From Cladocopium goreaui (taxonomy: Eukaryota > Sar > Dinophyceae > Suessiales > Symbiodiniaceae): a stretch of DNA of 64,000 nucleotides. The notes beneath the pieces were generated by a model that was given only the letters and a program-made list of their open reading frames with translations, made no database searches and had not been told where the DNA came from. Below, one piece after another: positions 1-9,922 of the stretch. The first letter of the stretch is position 1. The number at the start of each line of letters is the position of its first letter. Location: the NCBI GenBank assembly GCA_947184155.2, contig CAMXCT020001463.1, positions 1 to 64,000 of the forward strand, read 5' to 3'. The position numbers and the translations under genes were made by a program.

Positions 1-2
1 CA

Positions 3-1268
3 GCAACGAGAGCGTCTTCTTGCCTCTCAGCCATTAGATTTGGAGTGCATGTCCTTGGAATGGAAACCCTTGGCCCTTGCCTGAGCAGCAGGAGGCTCAC
101 GGGGCTGGTAGAGATTCTGCTTGCAGGCAAGCCCTTGCTCAAACAAGCAGCGCCCCTCACGGTCAATCAAGTCCTCCTCATTCACAAGGCTCTCAATGAT
201 GTTAACAAACATCCATACGACCGTGCCTTCAGTGCTTATTGCTTGATTGCACTTTATGGGAGATGTCGCCATTCGGACTTGCAGTGTATTCATTCTGTGA
301 AGCTTGACGTTGGCCGAGGGTGCAGCTTTCTGGAGATCACAACATCAAACCACAAGACCGGACGCAGTGCAGAGAAAAAGTCAAAACTTCTGCCGATTTT
401 GATTCCTGGCATCGGCGTCAATGGCGAACAATGGCTGGCTCTGGCGTGCAAAGCCCTTGAAGCAGTCGGAGCCCCCGTGGACAACATTGACGAAGGTCCT
501 TTGCTGCCAGCGCCTGATCGTGAGCCGGGGTCATTGTTACAAAGAGGCCTGACATCCTCAGAGACCACGGGCATGCTTAGAGCAGTCACGCACTCGCTCG
601 ATCAGCTTAATGGTGATGGCAGACTTGAAATCTCGTCGCACTCATTGAAATCGACCACGCTGTCCTGGTGTGCAAAATATGGCCTATCAGGAACGACGAG
701 GTCAATACTGGGTAGGCACTCTGGTGCCCTGGTCGACACCTACACCATCTATAGCAGGGATTTGACAGTAGCTCCGACAAGAGAGCTTCAGTCAGTGATT
801 GTGGAGATCGCAGAGGGCAGGTTCTTGCCGGATGCGCCAGGAAGAGATTTCTTTCCGACATTCCCTCCGACACCGCCTATCCAGAGGCATGTCATGAGCC
901 AAGGTGTATTGGGCCCAGTCGAAGTTGAGTGCAAGCAAGAAGATCACCCAAGCGAGGTTGTGGAGGGTGAAATTATTGTCAGCTCGGATGAATCCGACTC
1001 GTCATCGTCTAGTGACGCTGAAAGCTCTGCTTCCAGTGCGATTGAGGAACCGCCCACAAAAGTCAGGCGTTTTAGGCCAAAGGTACCAGCCGATGAGCTA
1101 TGGTACGTCCATAGGAAAAGCCACATCCTCCACAGGCATGAACAAGGTGACGAGGGTTGGAACATTAGGTTTCTGAGCTGTGGCAAGAGGCTGACAGATG
1201 CATATAGCAGGTCAACCGAATCGAGTGCCTGGAATGTTATCTGCAAGATGTGCGCCAGGAAGATGTGA
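3..1268 (+). CDS. YR1 tyrosine recombinase (5'-partial)
   Basis: This is the catalytic part of a tyrosine recombinase, which would integrate the circular element DNA by strand exchange. The frame is open to base 3, so the start lies upstream of the window. The GTG at 45 is not a convincing start. Visible catalytic motifs are the first Arg in GRCRHSDL (258-281), a His-x-x-Lys in HSLKST (about 636), an ILGRHSG box and the nucleophile Tyr in YSRD (about 751). An acidic Ser/Asp/Glu-rich linker follows. The C-terminal tail has LH...SCGK...CKMC (about 1126-1259), a putative zinc-binding motif also seen in the other three YR proteins. The family assignment is secure; the DNA target is unknown. Confidence 0.85.
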   Translation, partial: ATRASSCLSAIRFGVHVLGMETLGPCLSSRRLTGLVEILLAGKPLLKQAAPLTVNQVLLIHKALNDVNKHPYDRAFSAYCLIALYGRCRHSDLQCIHSVKLDVGRGCSFLEITTSNHKTGRSAEKKSKLLPILIPGIGVNGEQWLALACKALEAVGAPVDNIDEGPLLPAPDREPGSLLQRGLTSSETTGMLRAVTHSLDQLNGDGRLEISSHSLKSTTLSWCAKYGLSGTTRSILGRHSGALVDTYTIYSRDLTVAPTRELQSVIVEIAEGRFLPDAPGRDFFPTFPPTPPIQRHVMSQGVLGPVEVECKQEDHPSEVVEGEIIVSSDESDSSSSSDAESSASSAIEEPPTKVRRFRPKVPADELWYVHRKSHILHRHEQGDEGWNIRFLSCGKRLTDAYSRSTESSAWNVICKMCARKM

Positions 1269-1587
1269 AAAAAGGAGCGGTTGGTGTGCATGTCACGTGA
1301 TGGAAAGCTGCAGCGGTGAAGCTCATGCAGTGAAGCTCATGCAACGTCCATGGGACATAGTGCGTGGCATGTTATCCAACGTACGCCGACCGGCTCCAGA
1401 ATTCACAAAGCATGAAGAGTGTCTTACCATGGTTTTTTCTTTTGGTCTTAAAGGAATCCCTCCTAAACCATTAACATGGCCTGTCTTGAGCAATTTTCAA
1501 CCAAAGTTTTCTTGTACTCATTTTCAGGCAGACAAGCGTCATGTTGAAGCTGACTCACGACCCTTCTTTTGAACGCTGCCTGTGATC
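1269..1587 (+). other. YR1 spacer between recombinase and Gag
   Basis: This is a 319-base spacer after the recombinase stop. It holds a short direct repeat of GTGAAGCTCATGCA-like sequence (about 1315-1342). I recognise no gene or RNA in it. Confidence 0.6.
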
Positions 1588-2805
1588 ATGTCTTCGTTCG
1601 CCGATAGCACTGCACAATTTGAGCAAAGGTTGTCAGATTGCAAGGTCCCTGCCACCCTGAGAACTGCTTTGGAAACGGCAGGTATCACCACCATTTCTAC
1701 GCTTGCTTATTCCTTTGGACAGCCGGGACAGACAATCGATGATGTGAAATTTGCCACGTGGGTCAAGACAATTGATCCGAATGTGACAGTGGGAGCTGTG
1801 GCCACCCTCAAGCGTCTGCTTTTTGAATCTCAAACGCAACTCTTGGCACTTTTGAAAGAGCAAGTCACACAACCCGACAACTTCGTCGCCAAGAAGCTCC
1901 CCCAGGCGGAAAGAGAAATGCGCCTGAACAATTTGAAGACGAGACTTGCTGGCCAAGTAATCGAAGGTGCAACAGAACCCGGACACGGTCTCCTCGACCA
2001 AGCAGTACAAATGCATGAAAAGAACCAGGTGTCCTACATCCCTCCTGAGAAATGCGTCAGCAGACTTCATGAGCTGACGTCTACAAAACAACCCGACAAA
2101 ATTCTGGAGGTGGAATCATCGAAACTCATTGTGAAGGAGCGCGGAGGAGATTTGGAGATCGCTGCACAATCAGCGCTCCAGGTTCAAGAAGCCCTTCGCC
2201 GAAGGGGTTTGGCGCTGGATTTTGCGGACATCTGTTCCTTTGCCATCCACGAGAAGTACATACAAACATTGTTTACACACCTGCACAGGGAGCCCCCAGC
2301 AGGGTTCGCGCGATGCAATGTGTCCCAGCTGGTGAATGCAGACAAAGAAGTTTGGAAGAAGCTCATCCAGGACAATGTCAAGCCTCGACGTGCAATCGAT
2401 GGCACAAAGCCCATTGACAGCAAACTGGATGAAGCCTTGAAGAGCTATGAGGTGTCCTTCATCCTCATGCCATTGCCGAGCAGATCCACACCGAAGACTG
2501 AGACCAAGCCATCGCCGTCCTTTCCCAAGGCCAAGCCGCATGCGGGGCCCAGGCCGCTTGTGAAGCCATCCATCAACAAGCCAAAAGGGAAAGGCAAGGG
2601 AAAAACCAAATGGGAGCCCAGGATCCCACAGCAGATCCGTGACCAAGGAGGCAAGGCCTCTCTTCCTTCAGGCGAGCCAATATGTTTTTCTTACAACATT
2701 GGATCTTGTGACGGCGCTATGGACGGGGCGAAGTGCACGAGAGGGCATCATGTGTGCGCGAAATGTTTTGGGAACCACTCCATGAAGAACCATGGCAAGC
2801 ATTGA
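1588..2805 (+). CDS. YR1 Gag-like nucleic-acid-binding protein
   Basis: This is the putative structural/nucleic-acid-binding protein of YR1. The ATG at 1588 is preferred over the GTG at 1582. The N-terminus (about residues 18-45, LRTALETAGI...AYSFG) resembles the N-termini of the YR3 and, more weakly, YR2 and YR4 Gags. A basic GKGKGKTK stretch precedes a C-terminal CCCH-type finger, C-x7-C...C-x3-H, starting at CFSYNIGSC, followed by HVCAKCFGNH. The ORF ends at UGA 2803-2805 and the same frame stays open into Pol, so a Gag-Pol fusion by readthrough is possible. Assignment as Gag rests on position, the basic tail and the finger; no capsid fold can be shown from sequence alone. Confidence 0.75.
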   Translation: MSSFADSTAQFEQRLSDCKVPATLRTALETAGITTISTLAYSFGQPGQTIDDVKFATWVKTIDPNVTVGAVATLKRLLFESQTQLLALLKEQVTQPDNFVAKKLPQAEREMRLNNLKTRLAGQVIEGATEPGHGLLDQAVQMHEKNQVSYIPPEKCVSRLHELTSTKQPDKILEVESSKLIVKERGGDLEIAAQSALQVQEALRRRGLALDFADICSFAIHEKYIQTLFTHLHREPPAGFARCNVSQLVNADKEVWKKLIQDNVKPRRAIDGTKPIDSKLDEALKSYEVSFILMPLPSRSTPKTETKPSPSFPKAKPHAGPRPLVKPSINKPKGKGKGKTKWEPRIPQQIRDQGGKASLPSGEPICFSYNIGSCDGAMDGAKCTRGHHVCAKCFGNHSMKNHGKH

Positions 2806-2808
2806 CTA
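2803..2808 (+). other. Candidate UGA-CUA readthrough site, YR1 Gag/Pol
   Basis: The Gag stop TGA is followed by CTA, and the frame then remains open to the Pol stop at 5952. UGA-CUA is a known stop-readthrough context in RNA viruses and some cellular genes. Use of readthrough here is inferred. Confidence 0.6.
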
Positions 2809-5800
2809 CAGTCAAAGCCCCAGCGCAATGATGAAACATCGGCCGAAGCGCCGCAATCCAATTCAGTGCCAGTGGCCGAAGAGCCACACAATTTTGCTGC
2901 ATGTAAAGATGACACCATACTGAAGCAGCCTCAGCCTACTGCCCCGTCACAGCCCTTCGTCATTGAGATGTTTGCGGGTTCCGCTCGGGTCACTGCATGC
3001 CTACGTTATCTGGGACTTACGGGCTGCTTTGGAGTGGACCACATTCTCAGTAACAACATTGCAAAAGTAATCACGGCCGATCTTACAACGAGCAGCGGTC
3101 AGTCGCTTTTCTGGCAGTGGATTAAAGCAGATCAATGCTTTGGAGTGTTCGCTGCACCGCCATGCGGTACCTGTAGCCTCGCGCGCAACATCCCAATTCA
3201 AGTGCCGGGCTCCAAACAACGTTCTGGACCTCCACCATTGAGATCTTCATCTTATCCAGATGGATTACCCACATTGACGTGGAGCCAAAGAGCCAGGGTG
3301 GGTGCTGCGAACAAGCTGTATGCATTCCTCACGGAAATCGCACTCTACTGTGTGGAGCACGGGAAGGTCATTTGCATAGAGAACCCCAGAAGTTCCTTGT
3401 ACTGGCTGACCTCTTTTGCCCAGCCGTTGACAAAACTACTCAAGTTTACAGCCCATCAAGCCTGTGCATACGGTGGACAGAGACCCAAGTGGACCGCTTT
3501 GCTCCACAACCATGATGGATTTTTCACCATCTGCAGGACGTGCCCGGGTCAATCCAAGCAGCACATCCACAAGCCATGGGGCTACGACATGGACAAACAG
3601 CAATTTAGCACAAAAGAGGAAGCTGCCTACCCTGTTGACCTGGCCTATGCGATTGCAGGTGTCTTCGCAGCAGTAGCAGTTTCCAAAGGTTGGCTCCCAC
3701 CTGCGGTGCAATTGAGTGAGGGTCCGACTCTGCAGCACTTGCGTGCAGTTACGTCCACCCAACCAAGGGCATCCAAACTGCCACCATTAGTGCCAGAATT
3801 CAAAATCATACATCATCGCAAGCGGCCACTACATGACTCGGACCCTTGCCTGCCAGGTAGTTCACTGCAGTCCAGCTGGCAAGACCTTCCCCCTGGCGCC
3901 AAATATTTGAAACAAACACCAGTACGGACAAACGGGGGGGATATGGCTGATATGGATGACAACGTTCCTCAGAAAGACATGGCCTTCGGGATTTATCACA
4001 CCCCTGAAGAATTTGTTGAAGAAGCGGTGAAAGCTGGTCACCAATCCCAGTGGAGCGCTGTCCTGCCATGCGCTCTTGAAGAAGTTATCGAGTGGAACTT
4101 GAGGAGCACCCCAAAACAGCTGTGCCAAACCATGCTCCAGACCCTCTCGGAATGGTCCGCCCTTGCCAAAGATCTGCAGAAAGAAGAGCGAAACATTCAC
4201 GCAGCCCTTCCAGATCATGCCAGAGTTATTTTGCAAGGGAAACGAATCCTTCTTTGGAAAACCCTTTTGGAGCGCTACAACTACGACGACATGGAAGTGG
4301 TCGATGAGCTCTTGAAGGGAGTTGATCTTGTGGGCTCTGTGGGCCAAGTTCCATCGATGACATCGGCCTTCAAGCCAGCCACCAAATCTGTCGGTGAACT
4401 GAGAGAAGGTGCCAAGGCATCCAGGGATGCGACACTGGCCGGCATGAGAAGTGGGGGTGACGGCGAGATTGATGCCGAAGTATACCGAAAGACCCTGGAT
4501 GAGAAAGCAGATGGCTGGATATGTGGACCCATCAATCAGGAGGACCTTCCTGAACACGCCATCATCAATCGAAGATTCGGCATACGGCAAGGTGACAAAG
4601 TCAGATTGATTGATGATTTTTCTGCTTCAGGGGTGAATGGCTGCGTGCAAGCAGGTGCAGCACCCTATCTCCACACCCTCGATTTCGTAGCAGCGCTTCT
4701 CAGAGAACTCAACATTGGTGATCGCTCGAACAGGTGGCTGGGAAAGACATTCGACCTTGCATCGGCCTACAGACAGATGATTGTTTCAGAAACTTCGGCT
4801 TGGGCTGCGTATATAGCAGTCTACAACCCAAACACCGACAGGGCTGAAATCTATCAAATGAAGGCCTTGCCCTTCGGGGCCACAAAGTCTGTCTATTGCT
4901 TTTTGAGAGTGGCACACTCCCTCTGGTACCTTGGTGCTAAGGGCTTAGGCCTGATTTGGTCGAGTTATTTCGACGACTTTATCTGTCTCTCCCGTGAAAC
5001 TTGTGCTACGATTGTTTCGGGTTGTGTGCAAACCTTCTTCGATCTTTTGGGTTGGAGGGTATCTGGCGGTGACAAAGATCTTCCCTTCAGCGACATCTTC
5101 AAAGCTCTGGGTGTGCAGATATCCCTTGACAACTGGACGAAGGGAATTGTGCTCATGCAAAACACAGAAAAGAGGATTTTGGAGCTCAGCGGTTGCATCG
5201 ACAAAGCGCTGAGGGAGGGCACACTCTCTAGTGCCGCTGCGTTGTCTCTGCGTGGAAGGATGCAGTTTGCAAACTCACAGGTTTGGGGAAGGGCTAGCAA
5301 GATATGTCTCAAGCAGGTGACCCTCCATGCCTACAACAACAATTCAAGCAAGGTTTGTGACGCCTTAGCAGCGGCGCTGTCCACCTTCAGAAAAGTTTTG
5401 AATGCCGGTAAGTCCAAGGAAATCATTTCAGGCACCAACAAGCCCCGGTTTGTTTTTACTGATGCCAGCTTCGAACCTTCCGATGCATCTTGGCCGGCTG
5501 GCGTGGGAGGGGTCTTGTATGATGAGAATGGCAAAGCCCTGCGACACTTCTCATACTGCCTCGACAAAAATGATCTGGCAGTTCTAGGCTTCCCGGAACA
5601 CAAGCAGACTGTGATTTTTGAAGCGGAGCTCATTGCAGTCATCGTTGCAGTCAAACTTTGGAAGAACGACTTGTTGGACAGACCTGTTGTGATCTTTGTT
5701 GACAACAACAGTGCAAGAGATGTTGCAGTTTCTGGATCGGCGAGAACCGTAACACCTCTGAAACTCGTCAACCTTTTGCTCACACTGGAGGATGAGCTCT

Positions 5801-5952
5801 CCATCATCCCTTGGTATGCTAGAGTGCCTTCCAAGTCGAACCCTGCAGATGAGCCATCCAGAAGTGACAAAGAGATCGAATCCCTTGGACAAAGAGCTGT
5901 GAAGAGTGAGGTTGAAGCTGCGGTCCAGTTCATTCTTTCATGCATCAATTAA
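2806..5952 (+). CDS. YR1 Pol: MTase-like module, reverse transcriptase, RNase H
   Basis: Numbering from 2866, an MTase-like module spans about residues 30-230: motif I-like VIEMFAGSARVTACL (about 31), motif IV-like PPCGTC (about 97) and motif VI-like ENPRSSLYW (about 171). The RT follows, with FDLASAYRQ (about 629), LPFGAT, and the catalytic YFDD (about 700). RNase H follows, with FVFTDASF (about 862), FEAELIAV, FVDNNSA (about 943) and NPADEPSR (about 991). No protease or DDE integrase is seen, consistent with YR-mediated integration. No Met is seen just after the Gag UGA, and the in-frame start at 2866 is GTG, so expression as a Gag-Pol extension is likely. Classical DIRS elements carry a different methylase-like domain after RNase H; here it precedes RT. 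Confidence 0.88.
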   Translation, partial: LQSKPQRNDETSAEAPQSNSVPVAEEPHNFAACKDDTILKQPQPTAPSQPFVIEMFAGSARVTACLRYLGLTGCFGVDHILSNNIAKVITADLTTSSGQSLFWQWIKADQCFGVFAAPPCGTCSLARNIPIQVPGSKQRSGPPPLRSSSYPDGLPTLTWSQRARVGAANKLYAFLTEIALYCVEHGKVICIENPRSSLYWLTSFAQPLTKLLKFTAHQACAYGGQRPKWTALLHNHDGFFTICRTCPGQSKQHIHKPWGYDMDKQQFSTKEEAAYPVDLAYAIAGVFAAVAVSKGWLPPAVQLSEGPTLQHLRAVTSTQPRASKLPPLVPEFKIIHHRKRPLHDSDPCLPGSSLQSSWQDLPPGAKYLKQTPVRTNGGDMADMDDNVPQKDMAFGIYHTPEEFVEEAVKAGHQSQWSAVLPCALEEVIEWNLRSTPKQLCQTMLQTLSEWSALAKDLQKEERNIHAALPDHARVILQGKRILLWKTLLERYNYDDMEVVDELLKGVDLVGSVGQVPSMTSAFKPATKSVGELREGAKASRDATLAGMRSGGDGEIDAEVYRKTLDEKADGWICGPINQEDLPEHAIINRRFGIRQGDKVRLIDDFSASGVNGCVQAGAAPYLHTLDFVAALLRELNIGDRSNRWLGKTFDLASAYRQMIVSETSAWAAYIAVYNPNTDRAEIYQMKALPFGATKSVYCFLRVAHSLWYLGAKGLGLIWSSYFDDFICLSRETCATIVSGCVQTFFDLLGWRVSGGDKDLPFSDIFKALGVQISLDNWTKGIVLMQNTEKRILELSGCIDKALREGTLSSAAALSLRGRMQFANSQVWGRASKICLKQVTLHAYNNNSSKVCDALAAALSTFRKVLNAGKSKEIISGTNKPRFVFTDASFEPSDASWPAGVGGVLYDENGKALRHFSYCLDKNDLAVLGFPEHKQTVIFEAELIAVIVAVKLWKNDLLDRPVVIFVDNNSARDVAVSGSARTVTPLKLVNLLLTLEDELSIIPWYARVPSKSNPADEPSRSDKEIESLGQRAVKSEVEAAVQFILSCIN

Positions 5953-6003
5953 CTTGCAAGAACCTTTTCCTTGCCACAGCGATCGTGTTGCTTGCGGTTA
6001 AGT

Positions 6004-6349
6004 GGGGTCAATTGGATCCAGCCATTCAATTTGGTTTTTGACAAATTTTCCTGTGCAATGCATTGGATGTGCAACCCGGTGCATCATCCCTGCTGTGATA
6101 TAAGTGTTCAGCGTGGCGAGGAGAAGACCACGTACTTGCTAGCCCATCGTGTTAAAAAAGGTGTGCTGCGATTCACTCCACCGCTCCTGCTGAATGAACA
6201 TGTTCATTAATGCAGTTCCACTAAGAACGATTGTGACACGTAAAACGAGCCAACAAGTTAACAACATTTCCTTACGTTGCCTTGCGTAAAATACTGTTAC
6301 ACTTGACGACTAGATGTGGTGGCGACGCGTTTTTCTAAGTTGAACTTAA
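6004..6349 (+). repeat. YR1 split direct repeat B1
   Basis: This 346-bp sequence begins GGGGTCAATTGG and ends TTGAACTTAA. It is repeated almost identically at 7314-7659 and joined directly to A2 at 6350. A B1-A2 junction like this is what circularised YR-element DNA would carry. Confidence 0.9.
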
Positions 6350-6710
6350 GTTTACTGTCAGCCCTCTGATAGTACTTTAAGTTCCTCTTAGAAACAAGAT
6401 GTTGAAAACATCTTGAGCGTTCATACTCCGTCTATCGTCTTGTGTTTCAGTTATCGTCAAAAAGAAACTACGCCTGTACGGTGGCGATCAACAAACATGT
6501 TGCCAAAACCTAACAACCTGAACAACAGTGATGTCATGGCCAAATTGATGCAGTGTCTTGTTGGTGGCTTGTTTGTCGCATGCTTGCACATCCATCCATT
6601 TGCATTCGTGCTATTTTGGCTAGTGCCCACACACAAGAGCATTTTTGACCTGGTAGATCCGTGAACCTTGCTCGTGGGTTTTTTCCCTTTTGTTTTTCAC
6701 CCACCCACCC
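6350..6710 (+). repeat. YR1 probable A2 repeat
   Basis: This is assigned by analogy with YR2-YR4, in which A2 follows B1 directly; its partner A1 lies left of the window, so its right limit is estimated. It contains a 9-bp perfect hairpin (6395-6403 with 6407-6415). It ends near a CCCACCCACCC run, the same motif that follows A2 in the other three elements. Confidence 0.55.
6395..6415 (+). other. Hairpin in YR1 A2
   Basis: A perfect inverted repeat has a 9-bp stem CAAGATGTT and a 3-nt loop. YR2 and YR3 have similar hairpins near the start of their A repeats. Confidence 0.6.
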
Positions 6711-6725
6711 ATCCCTTGGGTGGCT

Positions 6726-7271
6726 ATGCCAACCATGATTAACACAATGACATTGCTCCTGGTGGTGCTACATTTTCTTCGAGCATCCGTTGCTTCAGCC
6801 CCAACGGACGATGACTACCGGACCGGCTCTATATTGGCCATAGAGGACATCTGTATGTGCTTGCACGCCATCATCGACAGAGTAGGTGCCCCTATTCACT
6901 TGCAGTCCCTTTACACTCTTTGGTCTGCTTGTTCAAAAGCATTGGCAATTTTGGAGACGGAGTTGTTCCCAGGATGTGAGCCGTCCATTCCCTCTGAGAT
7001 TCACATGCCGGCCATACCACTCAAGCTTACAACCTTGAAACAACAAGCATGGGCCCAGCACAGACCCTTGATTTGGCCAGCTCACGACGGCTTACAGCGC
7101 TTCAAAGCTTGGTTTGGCACCTTTTATGATCTGCAGTTGCACCAAGACAATCTTGACATTCTGAATGACTCTCTGTTGATTCTCGAGTCTATCGCCGACA
7201 TTTGTGACACGCCCATTCGACAACCTAGTGCCGCTGGTCAAGATTGTACAGTCCTTCAAGACACATCTTGA
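6726..7271 (+). CDS. Small ORF in YR1 linker, signal-peptide-like N-terminus
   Basis: I do not recognise this protein. It lies between A2 and B2, where YR2 and YR3 have only 19-51 bp. From the ATG at 6726 it begins MPTMINTM followed by a hydrophobic stretch (TLLLVVLHFL) and ASVASAP, which resembles a cleavable signal peptide. About 155 more residues follow, with no recognisable domain. It may be a passenger sequence picked up by the element, or a chance ORF. The frame is also open upstream to 6690 through non-ATG codons. It is followed by a pyrimidine-rich stretch and CAG immediately before B2. Confidence 0.4.
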   Translation: MPTMINTMTLLLVVLHFLRASVASAPTDDDYRTGSILAIEDICMCLHAIIDRVGAPIHLQSLYTLWSACSKALAILETELFPGCEPSIPSEIHMPAIPLKLTTLKQQAWAQHRPLIWPAHDGLQRFKAWFGTFYDLQLHQDNLDILNDSLLILESIADICDTPIRQPSAAGQDCTVLQDTS

Positions 7272-7313
7272 GGACACCTTAGCGCTGTCTGCTCCTTTCA
7301 TTTTTTCCTGGCA

Positions 7314-7659
7314 GGGGTCAATTGGATCCAGCCATTCAATTTGGTTTTTGACAAATTTTCCTGTGCAATGCATTGGATGTGCAACCCCGTGCATCATCCC
7401 TGCTGTGATATAAGTGTTCAGCGTGGCGAGGAGAAGACCACGTACTTGCTAGCCCATCGTGTTAAAAAAGGTGTGCTGCGATTCACTCCACCGCTCCTGC
7501 TGAATGAACATGTTCATTAATGCAATTCCACTAAGAACGATCGTGACACGTAAAACGAGCCAACAAGTTAACAACATTTCCTTACGTTGCCTTGCGTAAA
7601 ATACTGTTACACTTGACGACTAGATGTGGTGGCGACGCGTTTTTCTAAGTTGAACTTAA
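7314..7659 (+). repeat. YR1 split direct repeat B2 (right end)
   Basis: This is the second 346-bp B copy and marks the right end of YR1. Its last bases TTAA are followed by AACCATAG of the interrupted helicase gene. It is preceded by a pyrimidine tract and CAG, so the linker/B2 boundary looks like a splice acceptor. Confidence 0.9.
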
Positions 7660-9922
7660 AACCATAGTGATAGACCGCTAGCGTCTGAGCCATCCCGATC
7701 ATCCCAGCCATGTCAATGGGAGAGACAATGTACGTATGCCTGATTGCTCTTGTAAGCGCCACCGTGGCTCGTCCAAAACAGTCTTCCCTGTCTTCCAGAG
7801 AGGCCCCTCGACGGCCCCCGCTGAGGAAACCACACCCCGTTTGGACAACAACTGCAATTCGTGCGGTGGCCCCCGCCGCTGACGAGGTTGTGGCTATTCT
7901 GAGCCCTCCAAACCATGCTGCTTGAAAACCATGTTGCAGGAGCTGGTTGTGCACAGCTGTGCGGTTGCACATCACCAAAAGCTGCGCTGTCGCTCCTTGG
8001 CTAAGGTCCCGATAGTACCTCTGAAGGTAGTTAAGGAAGACTACGACGTCTTCAATGGCTGCCATAAGATCTTTGGGAACCTCCCACAAGACCGTCCGGA
8101 ATCCTCCGTGCTCGACAGTGTGATCATGAGGTACAAAGTGCCCTATCTGGATGGGGTCCTGGTCATGCAGTACTAGTTCTGGGTACCTAACTGCGACAAT
8201 AGCTTTGTACGTCAGCAGAGACAGTCGTGAACTGTTGGGCAGTATGATGCCCCATCGGTGCGGGCCGTCCAGGCCGGCTGCTTCCACTGTGGTTGTACAC
8301 TCCGGGATTCCAAACTCTTCGGGTGCAGTAGCGATCAGCAGGACTGCTAATATTGCAGAGATCAGGCAACTGGCAACATTGAGATGGCTGAGCGTCTCCC
8401 CACTGAAAAGGCGCGCCAGAGAGGCTGGCAGGCATTGTGTGGTCGTTGCGGTAGTCCAGACTCCTGTATGTGGTGCTTGGCCAACGTTGAGCAGACACGC
8501 AACATCAGAGTCAGGATCCTGGCTCGCATCCGGCCAGAGGAGGGGGAGAAGCTTGGTGAGCCGGGCGGGAGGAAGGTAGTCGCCCGGGCGATTCAGGGCG
8601 CGTAGTCCGAGGGGACGGTGAAGAAGCTTCTGCCTGTTTGCTGCCGCAGCTCTTCCTTTGGATAGGCCACCAGGTGTTTGCCTATGGTCTCCCACAAATA
8701 CGATAAGCGCTGGCTGTTGGATGGCAGCAAGTGCAGCGATTTCATGATAGTTGCCGTACTGCTGGCTTTCATCCATAAAAGCTAGCCACGCCCTGGAAAG
8801 CCATGTGCTGAATGATGAGTATTTCATAGCCATTTCTGCCGTAGCTGAGCCTCCAGTCGCAATCAGAATGCGCTTTTCCGCGATAACTCTGTTACGATCG
8901 CTGCATCGCACATCAATTCTTGTCGCATACGCTTCGCCCTTTCCTTCCTCGATACGACCCAACAATCGTCCAAAGGCTGATTGTGTTGGTGGGGAAAGGT
9001 CACTGATCTGGTCAGCAAGGGCTTTCGCAGCGACATTCTCCTTGGTGTAAACGATAGCATAGAAGTCATCTAGTTCGCAGCTGAGAGCGATTAGCAGGAC
9101 TGCTAAGGAGCGAATTTTGCCAGCGCCAAAGACTCCGGCTATGCATAGGTCAGAGCGGCCAGTGAGGATCGCCAGGAGCAATGCTACTGCCACGGTGAGG
9201 ACATGTCCATCGCCATGCCCCGCCAGAGCAAGCAGGCTGTCCCGCATGTACCCGTCATGTGCTCCCGGCAGAGTAACCCCAATGGGTGTTAGGAAGCGGC
9301 GCAGCACTCGGACCAAAGCATCAGTCAGCTTTGTCCTGCGTTCACTTGTCGTCATTCGCACAGGAATATTGGGCTGGAGGATACCCATCGTCAATGGGAG
9401 CCGCGCCGGGTTGGCCTGCGCAAACACGAGCGGTTCACATCGACTTCGAGTGTCCCCAAGGAATGCCAGTTCTTCCAGTAGTATAGAAAAAGTTGCGTGG
9501 AACACGATTGGCTGCGGCCAATCTCGTGCAGGGTCAAAGTATTCCACCCCAGCTGGCTGCTGCACCAGTAGTCGTCCACAGAAGGCAAAGGCGACAGGCC
9601 TGGAAACTACGACTAGCTCGGGTGACTTCGGGGCAATGCGTCGATACGCACGATAGTCAGCGGCTCGACTGGTGCCCTGCATCACTTTTTCTTGGACTAG
9701 GAAAATGGCACAGCGGCGCAGGCCATCAGGGAGCTGGAAGCACCCAAACAGTGCCCTACCTGCCATCACATTGGATTCCATGCTCCCTAGATTGCCAGTT
9801 GCGCATAGGTCCCACGGTGATACGTGGGGGACAGCATTCGGATCGCTGAAGAGCAAGATAGGAACACCCTCTGTGAGCAGCTGGATGACATGGAAGCCAG
9901 CATATATAGGCTTCATACACAT
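7660..9922 (-). pseudogene. SF1 helicase region of a large gene, 3' end cut by YR1
   Basis: The minus-strand ORF runs from about 9922 and terminates at 7607 inside YR1 B2. The last roughly 18 codons are therefore element-derived and the native C-terminus is lost or lies left of the window. Superfamily 1 helicase motifs are visible: Walker A GVFGAGKIRS (about residue 267), a DExQ-type box FMDESQQ (about 385), motif III GDHRQTPGG (about 410) and motif VI VALTRAI (about 729). These fit UvrD/Upf1-like P-loop helicases. Its frame connects with the upstream ORF if a candidate 79-nt intron (9846-9924) is removed. The substrate, RNA or DNA, cannot be told. The alternative to an intron is a frameshift. 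Confidence 0.7.

Larger units (their letters stand above)
1..7659 (+). mobile_element. YR1: tyrosine-recombinase retroelement, left end outside window
   Basis: The order is YR recombinase (3-1268), Gag (1588-2805), UGA, MTase-like/RT/RNase H (2806-5952), B1 (6004-6349), A2 (from 6350), linker with a small ORF, and B2 (7314-7659). The B repeats are 346 bp each and differ at about three positions by eye. The left repeat A1 lies before the window. There are no LTRs. The split direct repeats plus a tyrosine recombinase place it with Ngaro/PAT-like YR retroelements rather than Gypsy or Copia. Its right edge cuts a minus-strand helicase gene, whose reading frame runs about 50 bp into B2. All ORFs visible here are intact. 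Confidence 0.85.

Noticed and set aside
2803-2805. UGA as a selenocysteine codon
   Set aside because: It lies at the Gag/Pol border in four unrelated contexts, with no selenoprotein motif around it and no SECIS element that I could identify. Stop readthrough is simpler.
3001-5948. Long antisense ORFs within YR Pol genes (for example 3862-4590 and 5331-5948 on the minus strand)
   Set aside because: They are shadows of strongly coding + frames with clear RT and RNase H motifs.
7607-7659. Last codons of the helicase ORF
   Set aside because: They are encoded by the complement of YR1 B2, so they are not native to the helicase gene.
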